From Catenovulum agarivorans DS-2 (GTDB taxonomy: Bacteria; Pseudomonadota; Gammaproteobacteria; Enterobacterales; Alteromonadaceae): a DNA stretch of 64,000 nt. Below, piece after piece: positions 49,799 to 59,527 of this stretch (its first letter is position 1; each line of letters begins with the position of its first letter). The translations under genes were made by a program, and so were the position numbers. The stretch covers positions 62,001 through 126,000 of the forward strand of contig NZ_ARZY01000006.1 of the NCBI RefSeq assembly GCF_000568405.1, read 5' to 3'. Below the pieces are notes generated by a model. That model saw only the letters and a list, made by a program, of their open reading frames with translations, was not told the origin of the DNA and did not search any database.

Positions 49799-50314
49799 AT
49801 GCTCACTCAAATCATCAAAGTGTTTATTGCACTCAACTCAGAAAGCTCCCCGAGGCAAATCGCTTATGCGATTGCATTAGGGATGGTAATAGGTTTAACG
49901 CCTTTATTCAGTTTACATAATCTTATTGTTTTATTGCTGGCATTTTTAATTCGAGTGCATTTAGGTAGTTTTTTTGTCAGCTGGGGTGTTTTTGCTTTAA
50001 TTGGAGCTTTAACTGCGCCACTGTTTGCTGCATTAGGACAAGCGTTACTCACAGAAAACGCCTTGCATGGCTTGTGGCATAGCGCATACCAAATCACTTT
50101 ATTTAAACTGGCTCATTTTCATCATACTTTAACTTTAGGCGCTTTTATTATTGCTGGTATCTTGTTTGTGCCGATTGCAATGTTGACTCAAGTGCTGGTG
50201 GTTAAATACCGAGAGCATGTTATGGCATTCGTGATGAAATTAAAAATAGTGCAAATGCTTAAAGGTTCAAGATTCTATCAGTTTTACCTAAAAGTTCAGG
50301 GCGGTGGTGCATGA
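49799..50314 (+). CDS. TIGR03546 family membrane protein
   Basis: 171 residues with about four membrane helices. The N-terminal IAYAIALGMVIGLTPLFSLHN is like DUF2062/TIGR03546 proteins. Its function is not known. The stop overlaps the start of the next gene (ATGA), and the two families co-occur in many marine gammaproteobacteria, so they likely form one complex. Confidence 0.85.
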   Translation: MLTQIIKVFIALNSESSPRQIAYAIALGMVIGLTPLFSLHNLIVLLLAFLIRVHLGSFFVSWGVFALIGALTAPLFAALGQALLTENALHGLWHSAYQITLFKLAHFHHTLTLGAFIIAGILFVPIAMLTQVLVVKYREHVMAFVMKLKIVQMLKGSRFYQFYLKVQGGGA

Positions 50315-52074
50315 AAAAGTATCTAAGATGGCAAGGTTTTGTTGGTTTTATTGCGGTTATTGCCCTGTTAGCTGCCTGTGTTTATGTATTCGCGGGTACG
50401 CTGATTAAGTTTGCAATTGAGCAGGCAGGTAAACATTATTATGGCGCAGAAATCAATGTTGCCGAGGTGAATATAAATTGGTCTCCTGTGAGCATGGAAA
50501 TTGTTGGTCTTCAAGTAACCGACAAGCAAAACCCAAATAATAATGTGGTGGAATTTGCTAACGCAATTGCAGCGATTGACCTGTGGCAATATTTGTTAGG
50601 GAAAACCTTAATTACTGACCTGCAAGTTACCCAGTTACAGTTTGATAGCCAACGTGCACAAGTGGGCGAGATTTATCTAGCGGATGAGCAAGCGAGTGAA
50701 CAAGTACAAGATGATCAGCCGAGCAAAATCGATGAGGTCAAAGCATCTATTCCTGATGTAAAAACACTGCTGAATAATAGTGAGCTGATTACAGTTGAAA
50801 AAGCCAAGGCGCTGCAGCTCGCAGTAGACGAAGAAAAATCGAAAATTAAAGCGATTCAAGCTCAACTACCAGATAAAACTAAATTAAAACAATACGAAGC
50901 TAAAATTAAACGATTGACGGACGCAGAAGTTAGCAATATTGAAGATTTAGCCCAGTTAAAGCAGCAGCTAGATGAACTTAAAGCTGAGATCAAACAAGAT
51001 AAAGCGATATTAAAAGCCGCTAAAGACCAGCTGAGTGATAGCAATGCAAAACTCAAGCATGCAAGCAAAGCGTTGAAAGATGCGCCAGCGCAAGATTGGC
51101 AGCAAGTAAAAGAAACTTACCAGTTAGAAACATTTGAAGCGGAAGACTTAGCACACATTTTGTTTGGTGAGTCAGCTAGAAGTTATTATCAGTATGCAGA
51201 AAAAGCTTATCAGGTGCTAAAACCTTTTATTAACAAAGGTCAAGACAGTGCAGAGTCGACCGTAGAAAGTGTTGGCCAGTTTATTCATTTTGACGAAGAA
51301 AATCCAATACCAGATTGGATAATTGAACAAGGTAAAATAGAACTGCTTAATGCCAAAGGAACCATTTGGTTAACCCTTGAAGATATTCATGTACAACATT
51401 GGAAAAAAACAGGTGCAAGCCGATTGACCGCTTATTCCGACTCATTTGCGCAAGGCAGCCTGCAAGGCAAAGTTGACTATTGGGTAGCAGAAGATTCGAG
51501 TATAACCAGTGAAGCTGATTGGCAATTTGACCAGCTAAAGGTTGCTAAAGACACAAGTTCAAATGCTAAATTTAGCCTACAACAAACTGTCTTAACGGGT
51601 AAAGGTGAGATGGCATATCAGGCAGGCTCGCTTGACGCTAATACGGTACTTGATTTAATTCAGCCTGAGTTTTCCACTAGCTCCTCTTCTCGTTGGATGA
51701 AGCAGGTAATTGCTGCTTTAAATCAACAAGAGGCGATTCCAGCTGAGATTAATTTAACCGGCCCTGTCAGTTCACCAAGCTTTAACATTAATTCAGCGCT
51801 AGACAATATAGTTAAAGATAGCGTCAAAGCGTCGGCAAATGCCGAGCTAGATAAGTTAAAAGCAGAGTACCAAAGTCAGCTCAATGCGAAAATGGCTGAC
51901 AAATTGGATATGTCAGAGCAGCAGCTAGCGCAAATTGGTGACTTATCGGATTGGATAGATGATACCGAAGGTAGTTTACAAAAGTTGTTGGATGCTAAGA
52001 TTGACTCGTTTAAAGAAAAACAGAAAGACAAACTCAAAGATAAGGTTAAAGACAAACTTAGCAAATTCTTTTAA
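50311..52074 (+). CDS. TIGR03545 family, AsmA-like envelope protein
   Basis: 587 residues. An N-terminal membrane helix (about 12-32), an AsmA-like beta segment (INVAEVNINWSPVSMEIVGLQV), a long coiled coil at about 150-265 rich in Lys, Glu and Ala, a further beta-rich part, and a Lys-rich end. Likely periplasmic and perhaps in lipid or envelope transport as with other AsmA-like proteins; that function is inferred. Coupled to the TIGR03546 gene. Confidence 0.83.
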   Translation: MKKYLRWQGFVGFIAVIALLAACVYVFAGTLIKFAIEQAGKHYYGAEINVAEVNINWSPVSMEIVGLQVTDKQNPNNNVVEFANAIAAIDLWQYLLGKTLITDLQVTQLQFDSQRAQVGEIYLADEQASEQVQDDQPSKIDEVKASIPDVKTLLNNSELITVEKAKALQLAVDEEKSKIKAIQAQLPDKTKLKQYEAKIKRLTDAEVSNIEDLAQLKQQLDELKAEIKQDKAILKAAKDQLSDSNAKLKHASKALKDAPAQDWQQVKETYQLETFEAEDLAHILFGESARSYYQYAEKAYQVLKPFINKGQDSAESTVESVGQFIHFDEENPIPDWIIEQGKIELLNAKGTIWLTLEDIHVQHWKKTGASRLTAYSDSFAQGSLQGKVDYWVAEDSSITSEADWQFDQLKVAKDTSSNAKFSLQQTVLTGKGEMAYQAGSLDANTVLDLIQPEFSTSSSSRWMKQVIAALNQQEAIPAEINLTGPVSSPSFNINSALDNIVKDSVKASANAELDKLKAEYQSQLNAKMADKLDMSEQQLAQIGDLSDWIDDTEGSLQKLLDAKIDSFKEKQKDKLKDKVKDKLSKFF

Positions 52075-52082
52075 CGGATAAG

Positions 52083-52814
52083 TTATCCCATATCACCTAG
52101 GGTACATTGCAGCATACTGATTGCAGCTAAGCCGGCGGTTTCAGTTCTAAGTACCCTAGGTCCCATCAAAATGTCGGTAAAACCATGCTCGCGCGCTAAC
52201 TCTATCTCTTCGTCACTTAATCCACCCTCAGGGCCTATAAGCAACTGAATATTGGTTTCGCTGTGGTTGAGCTGGCGAATACCAATCGGCGCTTGTGGAT
52301 GTAAATTTAGCCTTAGGCCAGAAAAGGTGCTTGCTAATGCAGGTTTGATGTCTTGAATCTCTTTAACTTTTGGTACCACAGCACGACCACATTGCTCGCA
52401 GGCGGAATAAACAATTTTTTGCCATTGCTCTATTTTTTTAGCAAACCGTTCAGCGTTGAGTTTTACCCCGCAACGTTCGCTAATAATAGGTGTAATGCTA
52501 CTAACACCAAGTTCGACCGCCTTTTGAATAGTTAGATCCATCTTATCTCCACGCGAGATCACTTGTAGAAGCTCGATTTTTAGCGGTGATTCAGTTAGGT
52601 TTTTCTCAGCTGAATGGATATCAACAGTGACACGTTTACGAGTACTTTCACTGATCACGGCGGAATAATCATAACCATCGCCATTAAACAACACCAGAGG
52701 GTGGCCAGGCTGTTGACGCAAAACTCTACCAACATGGTTAGCTGCATCATCAGATAGCTGGACAGTTTCACCAATTTTAAGACTGGTTGGATGATATATT
52801 CGGCTAATTCTCAT
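52083..52814 (-). CDS. rsmE: 16S rRNA m3U1498 methyltransferase
   Basis: 243 residues, SPOUT fold. It methylates U1498 of 16S rRNA. MRISRIYHP at the N-terminus is like E. coli RsmE, TIQKAVELGV, LIGPEGGLSDEEI and GPRVLRTETAGLAAI form the SAM knot. An upstream in-frame extension of 16 codons is rejected by homology. Confidence 0.96.
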   Translation of the reverse strand: MRISRIYHPTSLKIGETVQLSDDAANHVGRVLRQQPGHPLVLFNGDGYDYSAVISESTRKRVTVDIHSAEKNLTESPLKIELLQVISRGDKMDLTIQKAVELGVSSITPIISERCGVKLNAERFAKKIEQWQKIVYSACEQCGRAVVPKVKEIQDIKPALASTFSGLRLNLHPQAPIGIRQLNHSETNIQLLIGPEGGLSDEEIELAREHGFTDILMGPRVLRTETAGLAAISMLQCTLGDMG

Positions 52815-52860
52815 AGGGATTCGTTGTTTGTAGTGGTGTTCAGATGGGGGAGTATAATAC

Positions 52861-52898
52861 AAAAAAGCCGAAACATAGTTATTAACTCTGTTTCGGCT
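52861..52898 (-). terminator. Rho-independent terminator after mdh
   Basis: On the minus strand a 10-bp stem (52898-52889 with 52875-52866) and a 13-base loop are followed by six T. It ends the mdh transcript. Confidence 0.9.
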
Positions 52899-52924
52899 AG
52901 ATAGGGTATATATTGGAAAGCTGA

Positions 52925-53863
52925 TTATTCAGCTTGGCCGAATTCTACGCCTTTTTCAATGTCACCTTGTAATGTTGGTAACATGTCATCTAATGCTTTT
53001 TGTTCAAAAGCACTGATTGAACCATAGTCTAAAATAGCTTCAACGCCGTCTTTACCTAGTTTAACTGGTTGAGCGAAGAAAGGTGCATTGTCACCACTAC
53101 CTTGAACGTATGCACATTCAATCACATCTTCGCCTTGTAAACCTTTAATTAAAGATAAACCAAAACGTGCCGCTGCTTGACCCATAGACAAGGTTGCAGA
53201 GCCACCGCCAGCTTTAGCTTCAACAACTTCAGTACCAGCGTTTTGGATACGTGTTGTTAAGCTTGCGATTTCTTCATCAGTGAAAGAAACACCTTCAACT
53301 TGAGACAATAAAGGTAAAATAGTTACACCTGAGTGGCCACCAATTACGTCAACTTTAATATCTTGAGTTGATTTACCTTTTGCTTCTGCGATGAAAGTTT
53401 CAGCGCGGATAACGTCAAGAGTTGTTACACCGAATAAACGTTTAGGGTCGTAAACACCTGCTTTTTTCAAAACTTCTGCTGCAATTGGTACAGTTGTGTT
53501 TACAGGGTTAGTGATAATGCCTAATAATGCTTTAGGGCATACATCCGCAACTTTTTGAGCTAACGATTTAATAATACCAGCGTTGATGTTGAATAAGTCA
53601 GCACGGTCCATACCAGGCTTACGTGCAACACCTGCCGAAATCAATACAACATCAGCACCTTCTAATGCTGGTGTGCAATCTTCGCCTGCAAAACCAGTTA
53701 CCTCAACATCAGTTGGGATGTGGCTTAAATCTTTTGCAACACCCGGAGTTACAGGGGCAATATCATACAAACTTAATGCAGAGCCTGCAGGTAAGTTTAA
53801 CTTTAACAATAGACCTAATGCTTGGCCGATACCACCAGCCGCACCAATAACTGCAACTTTCAT
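52925..53863 (-). CDS. mdh: Malate dehydrogenase
   Basis: 312 residues, the same length as E. coli Mdh. NAD-dependent oxidation of malate to oxaloacetate in the citric acid cycle. Rossmann loop GAAGGIGQ, substrate Arg residues in [11 protein letters not shown] and catalytic His in [13 protein letters not shown] 6 bases before the ATG at 53863 decides the start over ATG 53875. Confidence 0.98.
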   Translation of the reverse strand: MKVAVIGAAGGIGQALGLLLKLNLPAGSALSLYDIAPVTPGVAKDLSHIPTDVEVTGFAGEDCTPALEGADVVLISAGVARKPGMDRADLFNINAGIIKSLAQKVADVCPKALLGIITNPVNTTVPIAAEVLKKAGVYDPKRLFGVTTLDVIRAETFIAEAKGKSTQDIKVDVIGGHSGVTILPLLSQVEGVSFTDEEIASLTTRIQNAGTEVVEAKAGGGSATLSMGQAAARFGLSLIKGLQGEDVIECAYVQGSGDNAPFFAQPVKLGKDGVEAILDYGSISAFEQKALDDMLPTLQGDIEKGVEFGQAE

Positions 53864-54003
53864 TTTGTTCTCCATTTATTTTGGGGACGTGTAAAAATTT
53901 GCTAACAAAGATAAAAGATTGATAGGCAAATGACAATTACTCGTAGGCATTAAATCTATCAATCCGTTGTATAGTGACTATAGCAGCTATTAACCGAATC
54001 GAG

Positions 54004-54549
54004 TTACTGTTTGTTTTGATTTAGATAAGCGGTTAAATCGCCAACTTCAAGCATAGGTGCTGCATCTAAATGTTGTGCGTCCATCATTTGTACGACACGC
54101 TGTAATGAAGACAGTATCATTAACTGTTCCCATTCTTTTAAGTCTTTAAATTGACGAACAAAATGCTCTTGTAAAGGCAGCGGAGCTTCGCTTAATAATT
54201 CTTGGCCTGCATCTGTTAAGTAGGCATGTACTTTGCGTTTATCTTGGTTTGAACGCACTCGATAAACTAGCTCGCGTTTTTCGAGCCTATCCAAAATACT
54301 TGTAACTGTTGCTTGCGAAAGACTTACTTCGTTGGCAATTTCACCTATGGTTACTTCACCTTTTTCTTGCACTGCTCGCAATAACAACAGCTGTGGTGCG
54401 GTAATACCAGAAGTTTTTACCAATTGTTTTGAGTGCAAATCAGTTGCACGGATAAGTCGACGCAATGTGACCAATACTTCTTCAATGGGTTCTACTTGAG
54501 CCAAAATGTCTTCCACTCGTGATTGTAAATTATTCTGCATTATAAACAT
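54004..54549 (-). CDS. ectR: MarR-family regulator, EctR/CosR-like
   Basis: 181 residues. Winged helix with GEVTIGEIANEVSLSQATVTSILDRLEKRELVYRVRS as helix-turn-helix and wing. Length and position, beside and divergent from ectoine genes, fit EctR/CosR repressors of compatible-solute synthesis. Two palindromes in the ectA promoter region are its likely targets. It lies 10 bases after a CheW-like gene and is probably cotranscribed with it. ATG 54540 is an alternative start. The EctR assignment is from context. Confidence 0.8.
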   Translation of the reverse strand: MFIMQNNLQSRVEDILAQVEPIEEVLVTLRRLIRATDLHSKQLVKTSGITAPQLLLLRAVQEKGEVTIGEIANEVSLSQATVTSILDRLEKRELVYRVRSNQDKRKVHAYLTDAGQELLSEAPLPLQEHFVRQFKDLKEWEQLMILSSLQRVVQMMDAQHLDAAPMLEVGDLTAYLNQNKQ

Positions 54550-54559
54550 AAACTATAGC

Positions 54560-54988
54560 TTATTCGACTTCCGAAGATTGTTGGGCGGCAAGATCTGCAA
54601 AGTCGACTACTACGGTTAAGTCGTTTGCATCGTTAATTGTGCCTATTACCCAGGTTGTGTTGGGAGATGTGGTGTCTACACCTGTGTCAATTTCAGCTGG
54701 ATCAAATTCAACAATTCGATCCACTTTGTCGACGGTTAAGCCAATTCTTTCCTGACGGTCGTTCTCTATGATTAAAATATTATTTTGTTGTGTAATATTT
54801 TTATCACAAAGTAATTTTTCACCACTAATGATCGTAATTATTTCACCTCTAATATTGAGTATGCCTTCTGCATATTCATTCGAGCCTGGAAAGGGGTTGC
54901 ACGCTGAGTAGGGTATAACCTCCTTTATTTGTTGGATGTTACAGCAGTATCTCGTATCGTTTATTAGAAATGCTACCCATTTATTCAA
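54560..54988 (-). CDS. CheW-like single-domain protein
   Basis: 142 residues, one CheW domain. WVAFLINDTRYCCNIQQIKEVI, GILNIRGEIITIISG and RIGLTVDKVDRI are the usual strands. CheW couples receptors to CheA in chemotaxis, but no chemotaxis gene is near. It starts with TTG at 54988, behind a near-perfect GGAGG 6 bases upstream. Cotranscription with the ectoine regulator suggests a link with osmotic response, which is unproven. Confidence 0.87.
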   Translation of the reverse strand: MNKWVAFLINDTRYCCNIQQIKEVIPYSACNPFPGSNEYAEGILNIRGEIITIISGEKLLCDKNITQQNNILIIENDRQERIGLTVDKVDRIVEFDPAEIDTGVDTTSPNTTWVIGTINDANDLTVVVDFADLAAQQSSEVE

Positions 54989-55031
54989 CTGAAACCTCCA
55001 AATGAAAAATTAACGCTGGATTTATTAATAA

Positions 55032-55049
55032 TGTTTAGTGTACTATATA
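55032..55049. promoter_or_regulatory. EctR-type operator 1
   Basis: TGTTTAGT-GT-ACTATATA. As I recall, the EctR1 site of Methylomicrobium is a palindrome of two 8-bp halves around GT with nearly this sequence (TATTTAGT-GT-ACTATATT). It lies in the divergent region between the CheW-like gene and ectA. Confidence 0.6.
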
Positions 55050-55053
55050 AAAC

Positions 55054-55075
55054 AATATTTAGACATCTAAATATT
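55054..55075. promoter_or_regulatory. EctR-type operator 2
   Basis: A perfect palindrome with two 10-bp arms (55054-55063 and 55066-55075) around CA, sharing the TTTAG core with operator 1. Centres of the two are 24 bases apart. Confidence 0.6.
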
Positions 55076-55111
55076 TTTATTGAAAATAAATTGAGATATT
55101 AATTGTTCGAT

Positions 55112-55670
55112 ATGAGTCGAAATCAAAATGAAAAAGGACAACTAAGCTTTCGTTGTCCAACAGCCGAAGATGGCTATGAAGTAAATCAACTAATTGCGGC
55201 TTGCCCGCCCTTGCCCGCCATTAGACACAAATTCTGTATATTGCAATTTATTGCAATGTGCTCACTTTTCTGAAACTTGTGTGATAGCTGAGCTTGAAGG
55301 TGAGGTTGTTGGTTGGGTATCTGCCTATATCAACCCGCAGCAAGTAAACACGATTTTTATTTGGCAAATGGCTGTATCTGAAAAAGCCAGAGGCCAATCT
55401 TTAGCATTCAAAATGTTAAATCATTTATTGTCTCGAGCTGTTTGTAGTGAGGTAACTCACCTTGAGACAACAATTACTAAAGACAATCAAGCTTCACGCT
55501 CTGTTTTTCGTAAATTGGCTAGTCAGTTAAATACCGCTTGCGCTGAGTCGAGTTATTTCGTGCGTGACATTCATTTTGGCGGTAAACATGCCGACGAGTA
55601 TTTATTTAAGATCGGTCCAATTTCTACCAATGCTAAACGCATGATCAAAATTAAAGAGGAAACCTTATGA
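55112..55670 (+). pseudogene. ectA: ectA (diaminobutyrate acetyltransferase) with a frameshift from a 10-bp duplication
   Basis: EctA is the GNAT enzyme that acetylates L-2,4-diaminobutyrate, the second of the three ectoine steps. From ATG 55112 the frame reads normally (FRCPTAEDGYEVNQLIAACPPL) up to an exact tandem repeat of 10 bases (55200-55209 and 55210-55219), then goes out of frame and stops at 55271-55273 after 53 residues. The rest (PPLDTNSVYCNLLQC onward to the end) lies in the other frame and is intact. With one copy removed the gene encodes 182 residues, a normal EctA length. TTG 55194 could restart translation in the second frame, but would lose about 28 residues of the GNAT fold. 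The stop overlaps ectB by 4 bases. An assembly or culture artefact must be excluded. Confidence 0.88.
55200..55219 (+). repeat. Exact 10-bp tandem duplication in ectA
   Basis: CTTGCCCGCC twice in direct succession. One copy gives the conserved AACPPLDTN of EctA; two copies shift the frame by one. Confidence 0.97.
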
Positions 55671-56938
55671 GTATCTTTAAACAGATGGAATCTAACGTAC
55701 AGTGTTATGCTAACTCTTTCCCGGTTACTTTTAACCGAGCAAAAGGCGCGTATTTATATGACAACGAAGGCAATGCTTACTTAGACTTTCTTGCTGGTGC
55801 TGGCTCATTAAACTACGGTCATAATCAGGATGAATTAAAGCAAGCGTTAGTCGACTATATTATGCAAGACGGTGTTGCGCATGGTTTAGATATGCACACA
55901 GATGCAAAAGCAGCATTTATGCAAACTTTGCAAGACGTAATTTTGAAGCCGCGTGGCTTAGACTATAAAGTTCAATTTACTGGCCCAACTGGTGCAAATG
56001 CTGTAGAAGCCGCACTTAAGTTAGCACGTAAAGTAACTGGCCGTACTAATGTGATTAGTTTTACCAATGGTTTCCATGGGGTTACACTTGGTGCTGTTAG
56101 TGCAACTGGTAACCAACATCACCGAGGTGGTGCGTCTATTCCATTATCGGGTGTGACTCGTATGCCATACTGTGGTTATTACGGTTATAACGCTGACACC
56201 TTGAAAATGCTCGACAAACAATTGTCAGACCCTTCAAGTGGTATTGATGCGCCGGCAGCTTTTATTGTTGAAACAGTACAAGGCGAAGGTGGCTTAAACG
56301 TAGCAACTCCTGAGTGGTTGTTAGGTCTACAGAATTTAGCTAAGAAACACGGCGCACTATTGATTGTTGATGACATTCAAGCCGGTTGTGGCCGTACGGG
56401 TAAATTCTTCAGTTTTGAAGAAGCAGGTTTAAAACCAGATATTGTGACTTTGTCTAAGTCGTTAAGTGGTTTTGGTTTGCCATTGGCAATCGTTTTATTC
56501 AAACCAGAATTAGATGAGTGGGCACCAGGTGAGCATAATGGTACCTTCCGTGGTAATAACCATGCTTTTATTACTGCTAAAACTGCATTAGAAACGTATT
56601 GGGCAGACCAAGAATTTGAAAAAGAAATTCAGCAAAAAGCTGAATTAGTCCACAGCTATTTCCAATCAGTTGTCGATGAATTGGGTGTAACCCATGCTCG
56701 TTTAAAAGGCCGCGGTTTAATGCAAGGCATTGAATTTAGAACTGGTGATATTGCCGATAGCATTACCTCTCGTGCATTTGAGAAAGGTCTGATTATTGAA
56801 ACTGCTGGTAATCAAGGCCAAGTGGTTAAGTGTTTCTGTCCATTAACTATTGAAACGCAAGACCTAGAAAAAGGCTTAAAAATTGTTGTTGAAGCAATTG
56901 CTGAAGAGTTTAATACTAGCTTGAAAATGGCTAGCTAG
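55667..56938 (+). CDS. ectB: Diaminobutyrate-2-oxoglutarate transaminase
   Basis: 423-residue PLP enzyme that makes L-2,4-diaminobutyrate from aspartate semialdehyde with glutamate as the amino donor. [36 protein letters not shown] and [10 protein letters not shown] (PLP-binding Lys) are typical. It overlaps ectA by 4 bases, so its translation could depend on ribosomes reaching the ectA stop, which the frameshift prevents; RBS AAAGAGGAA before the ATG may compensate. Confidence 0.97.
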   Translation: MSIFKQMESNVQCYANSFPVTFNRAKGAYLYDNEGNAYLDFLAGAGSLNYGHNQDELKQALVDYIMQDGVAHGLDMHTDAKAAFMQTLQDVILKPRGLDYKVQFTGPTGANAVEAALKLARKVTGRTNVISFTNGFHGVTLGAVSATGNQHHRGGASIPLSGVTRMPYCGYYGYNADTLKMLDKQLSDPSSGIDAPAAFIVETVQGEGGLNVATPEWLLGLQNLAKKHGALLIVDDIQAGCGRTGKFFSFEEAGLKPDIVTLSKSLSGFGLPLAIVLFKPELDEWAPGEHNGTFRGNNHAFITAKTALETYWADQEFEKEIQQKAELVHSYFQSVVDELGVTHARLKGRGLMQGIEFRTGDIADSITSRAFEKGLIIETAGNQGQVVKCFCPLTIETQDLEKGLKIVVEAIAEEFNTSLKMAS

Positions 56939-56959
56939 GCTAAGGTTTAGGAGTTAAAA

Positions 56960-57358
56960 ATGATAGTTAGAGATTTAGCTAAAGCTGAACAGTCTGAGCG
57001 TAAAATTGTAAGCGAAGGATGGGACAGTACACGTTTAATTTTGAAAGATGACAATATGGGATTCTCATTCCATATTACGACCATCTTCAAAGATGCTGAG
57101 TTGCATTTACACTACCAAAATCACCTGGAATCAGTGTATTGTGTCTCAGGTACGGGTTCGGTTGAAGATTTAGCAACTGGCGAAGTTCATCAAATTAAGC
57201 CTGGTGTGATTTATATCTTAGATAAACATGACAAGCATATACTCAGAGCCACTACTGAAATGAAAATGGCTTGTGTGTTTAATCCACCATTAAACGGCAA
57301 AGAAGTACATGATGAAACGGGCGCTTACCCGTTAGAAGCAGAAACAGTAAGCGATTAA
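56960..57358 (+). CDS. ectC: Ectoine synthase
   Basis: 132-residue cupin that cyclises N-gamma-acetyl-diaminobutyrate to ectoine. [41 protein letters not shown] (metal-binding Glu and Tyr region, cited in part) and [10 protein letters not shown] are characteristic. AGGAG 7 bases before the ATG. No ectD hydroxylase follows. Confidence 0.97.
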   Translation: MIVRDLAKAEQSERKIVSEGWDSTRLILKDDNMGFSFHITTIFKDAELHLHYQNHLESVYCVSGTGSVEDLATGEVHQIKPGVIYILDKHDKHILRATTEMKMACVFNPPLNGKEVHDETGAYPLEAETVSD

Positions 57359-57372
57359 TTCCCCTGTCTAGA

Positions 57373-57399
57373 TAGCGACTGCCTTCAGAGCAGTCGCTA
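57373..57399 (+). terminator. Hairpin between ectC and ask_ect
   Basis: A perfect 10-bp stem (57373-57382 with 57390-57399) and a 7-base loop; no T-run follows. More probably a processing or attenuation site than a full terminator. Confidence 0.5.
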
Positions 57400-57444
57400 C
57401 GTTATCCTTTCGACTAATTAAATAAATTTTATAGAGAACGAACA

Positions 57445-58872
57445 ATGCAGGTTTCGAACAACCATACTGTTGAAAAAATTGGCGGCACTTCGATGAGCCA
57501 ATATGAAGCGGTGCGTGACAATATTATTTTTAATCCAGCGCTGAAAAATCCTTATCAAAGAGTTTTTGTTGTATCAGCATATGCGGGTATCACCAACTTA
57601 TTGTTAGAGCATAAAAAAACCGCTGAGCCAGGTGTTTATGGCCGTTTTGCTCAAGCCGAGGAAGATCAAAGCTGGATAGAAGCTTTTGCTTTGGTTAGAC
57701 AAAAAATGTTGGATATCAACCAAGAACTGTTTGGTGATGGTCAATTAAAAAATAAAGCGGACAAATTTATTTTACGTCGTTTAGATGATGCTGAACGCGC
57801 TTTAGCAGATTTAAACAGCCTGTGTCAGCATGGCCATTTTGAGTTGGATGACCATTTAGCCAAAGTAAGAGAAATGTTGGCGAGTATCGGTGAAGCTCAT
57901 AGTGCATGGAATATGGCGCACTTATTACAAAAAGAAGGCGTGAATGCGGTATTTGTTGACCTAACGGGTTGGAATATCGATAAAGCTGTTGATATGGATG
58001 AGTTGATTAAAGATGCGTTCTTTTCGCTTGATTTACGTGAATGTTTGCCAATTGCTACGGGTTATTGCCATAGTGAAAAAGGTTTAATGGCAACCTTTGA
58101 TCGTGGTTACAGTGAAATGACCTTCAGCCGAATTGCAGTATTAACTCAGGCGAACGAAGCGATTATTCACAAAGAGTACCACTTAAGTAGTGCCGATCCT
58201 AAGTTAGTTGGTGAAGACAAAGTGGTTCCGATTGGTATGACTAACTATGATGTAGCAGACCAACTTGCGAACTTAGGGATGGAAGCTATTCACCCGCGTG
58301 CAGCTAAAGGGTTACGTCAATCAGAAATATCCTTACGGGTTAAAAATACCTTTGAACCTCAGCACAAAGGTACACTGATTACCTCAACTTACGTGAGTGA
58401 CAAACCTAAAGTGGAAATTGTTGCTGGTCGTCAGCAAGTTTATGCGTTTGAATTGTTTGATCAGGATATGATGGGGCAGGTTAATAAATTCGATGTTAAG
58501 ATTTTATCTATTATTAACGAGCTTAAAATCGAAATGGTCAGTAAAGATGTGACCGCCAATAGCATCACCCATTATTTAAGCTGTAACTTGAAAAAAGCTA
58601 AGCGTTTATTAGTGTTGCTTGAGAAATACTTCCCTGAAGCTGAAATCAACTTACGCAAAGTGTGCATCGTTTCAGCTATCGGTAGTGATATGCAAGAAGC
58701 GGGTATGTTGGCTAAAGCAGTTAAAGCAATCGCTGAACAGGGTATTAGTATTCAGGCGCTACACCAATCAATGCGACAAGTTGATATTCAATTTGTGTTA
58801 GACGAAAAGCACTTTGACCAAGCGGTCATTGCTCTGCATCAACACTTAGTTGAAACAGCGCCAGAGGTTTAA
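57445..58872 (+). CDS. ask_ect: Ectoine-specific aspartate kinase
   Basis: 475 residues. It phosphorylates L-aspartate to feed the ectoine precursor pathway, and this class usually escapes feedback inhibition by lysine and threonine. VEKIGGTSMSQYEAV is the kinase N-terminal motif; IHPRAAKGLRQSEI and the two ACT domains follow in the last 150 residues. It overlaps the methyltransferase gene by 23 bases. Confidence 0.95.
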   Translation: MQVSNNHTVEKIGGTSMSQYEAVRDNIIFNPALKNPYQRVFVVSAYAGITNLLLEHKKTAEPGVYGRFAQAEEDQSWIEAFALVRQKMLDINQELFGDGQLKNKADKFILRRLDDAERALADLNSLCQHGHFELDDHLAKVREMLASIGEAHSAWNMAHLLQKEGVNAVFVDLTGWNIDKAVDMDELIKDAFFSLDLRECLPIATGYCHSEKGLMATFDRGYSEMTFSRIAVLTQANEAIIHKEYHLSSADPKLVGEDKVVPIGMTNYDVADQLANLGMEAIHPRAAKGLRQSEISLRVKNTFEPQHKGTLITSTYVSDKPKVEIVAGRQQVYAFELFDQDMMGQVNKFDVKILSIINELKIEMVSKDVTANSITHYLSCNLKKAKRLLVLLEKYFPEAEINLRKVCIVSAIGSDMQEAGMLAKAVKAIAEQGISIQALHQSMRQVDIQFVLDEKHFDQAVIALHQHLVETAPEV

Positions 58873-59527
58873 TATTAAATACCGCACAACCCAAGTACGC
58901 GGACGCTCAAATAATTTTTGGGCGTTTGGCGTCAATATTTTTAAACCAAACCATCCTGACGTGCAAGCACTCGTGGAGGATGGTTTTGTCCCTCAACACT
59001 ACGCATCTAAAGTTTGGCAATCAAACTTCCTACTGATGAATATTCTTAAAGACGTGCCATTTAAACGCCAACTAAAAGTACTTGAAATAGGTGCTGGCTG
59101 GGGAGCGCTAAGCGTTTTTATGAATAAGCATTACAACGCAGAAGTGATAGCCAGTGATTTAGATGAAAACTTAAAACCTTATCAGCAATCTTTAGCCGGG
59201 CACAATGATACCGAAGTGGATAGTCAAACAATCGCCATTGAGGATATCAGTGAAGCGATTCTTGATGACACCGACTTAATTGTCGCGTCTGATATTTGCT
59301 ACAACAAAGACACTAAGCAAGCATTGCAACTGCTGGTTGAATCTGTGGCTTGTCGGAGTGATGTGGTAATGTTGCTGGCTGATATAGGCCGAAAAGCTTT
59401 TATGCAGTTGAGTGATGACAATAAAATTTTTCTAGATGTGGAGCTGCAAAATCACCGAATTGAGCAGCCTATAGAAATGGATGGTTACGTATTAAGTGTC
59501 AATTCGCTTGAGGGCGTATTATGTTAG
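58850..59527 (+). CDS. SAM-dependent methyltransferase linked to the ectoine operon
   Basis: 225 residues at most. LKVLEIGAGWGALSVF is the SAM site, IASDLDEN the acidic loop and LIVASDICYN motif IV, similar to protein-lysine methyltransferases of the Methyltransf_16 group. The target is unknown. The start is unclear: TTG 58850 overlaps ask_ect, while an AGAGG at 58863-58867 lies 6 bases before an ATT at 58874. Overlaps the symporter by 7 bases. Confidence 0.75.
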   Translation: MKQRQRFNIKYRTTQVRGRSNNFWAFGVNIFKPNHPDVQALVEDGFVPQHYASKVWQSNFLLMNILKDVPFKRQLKVLEIGAGWGALSVFMNKHYNAEVIASDLDENLKPYQQSLAGHNDTEVDSQTIAIEDISEAILDDTDLIVASDICYNKDTKQALQLLVESVACRSDVVMLLADIGRKAFMQLSDDNKIFLDVELQNHRIEQPIEMDGYVLSVNSLEGVLC

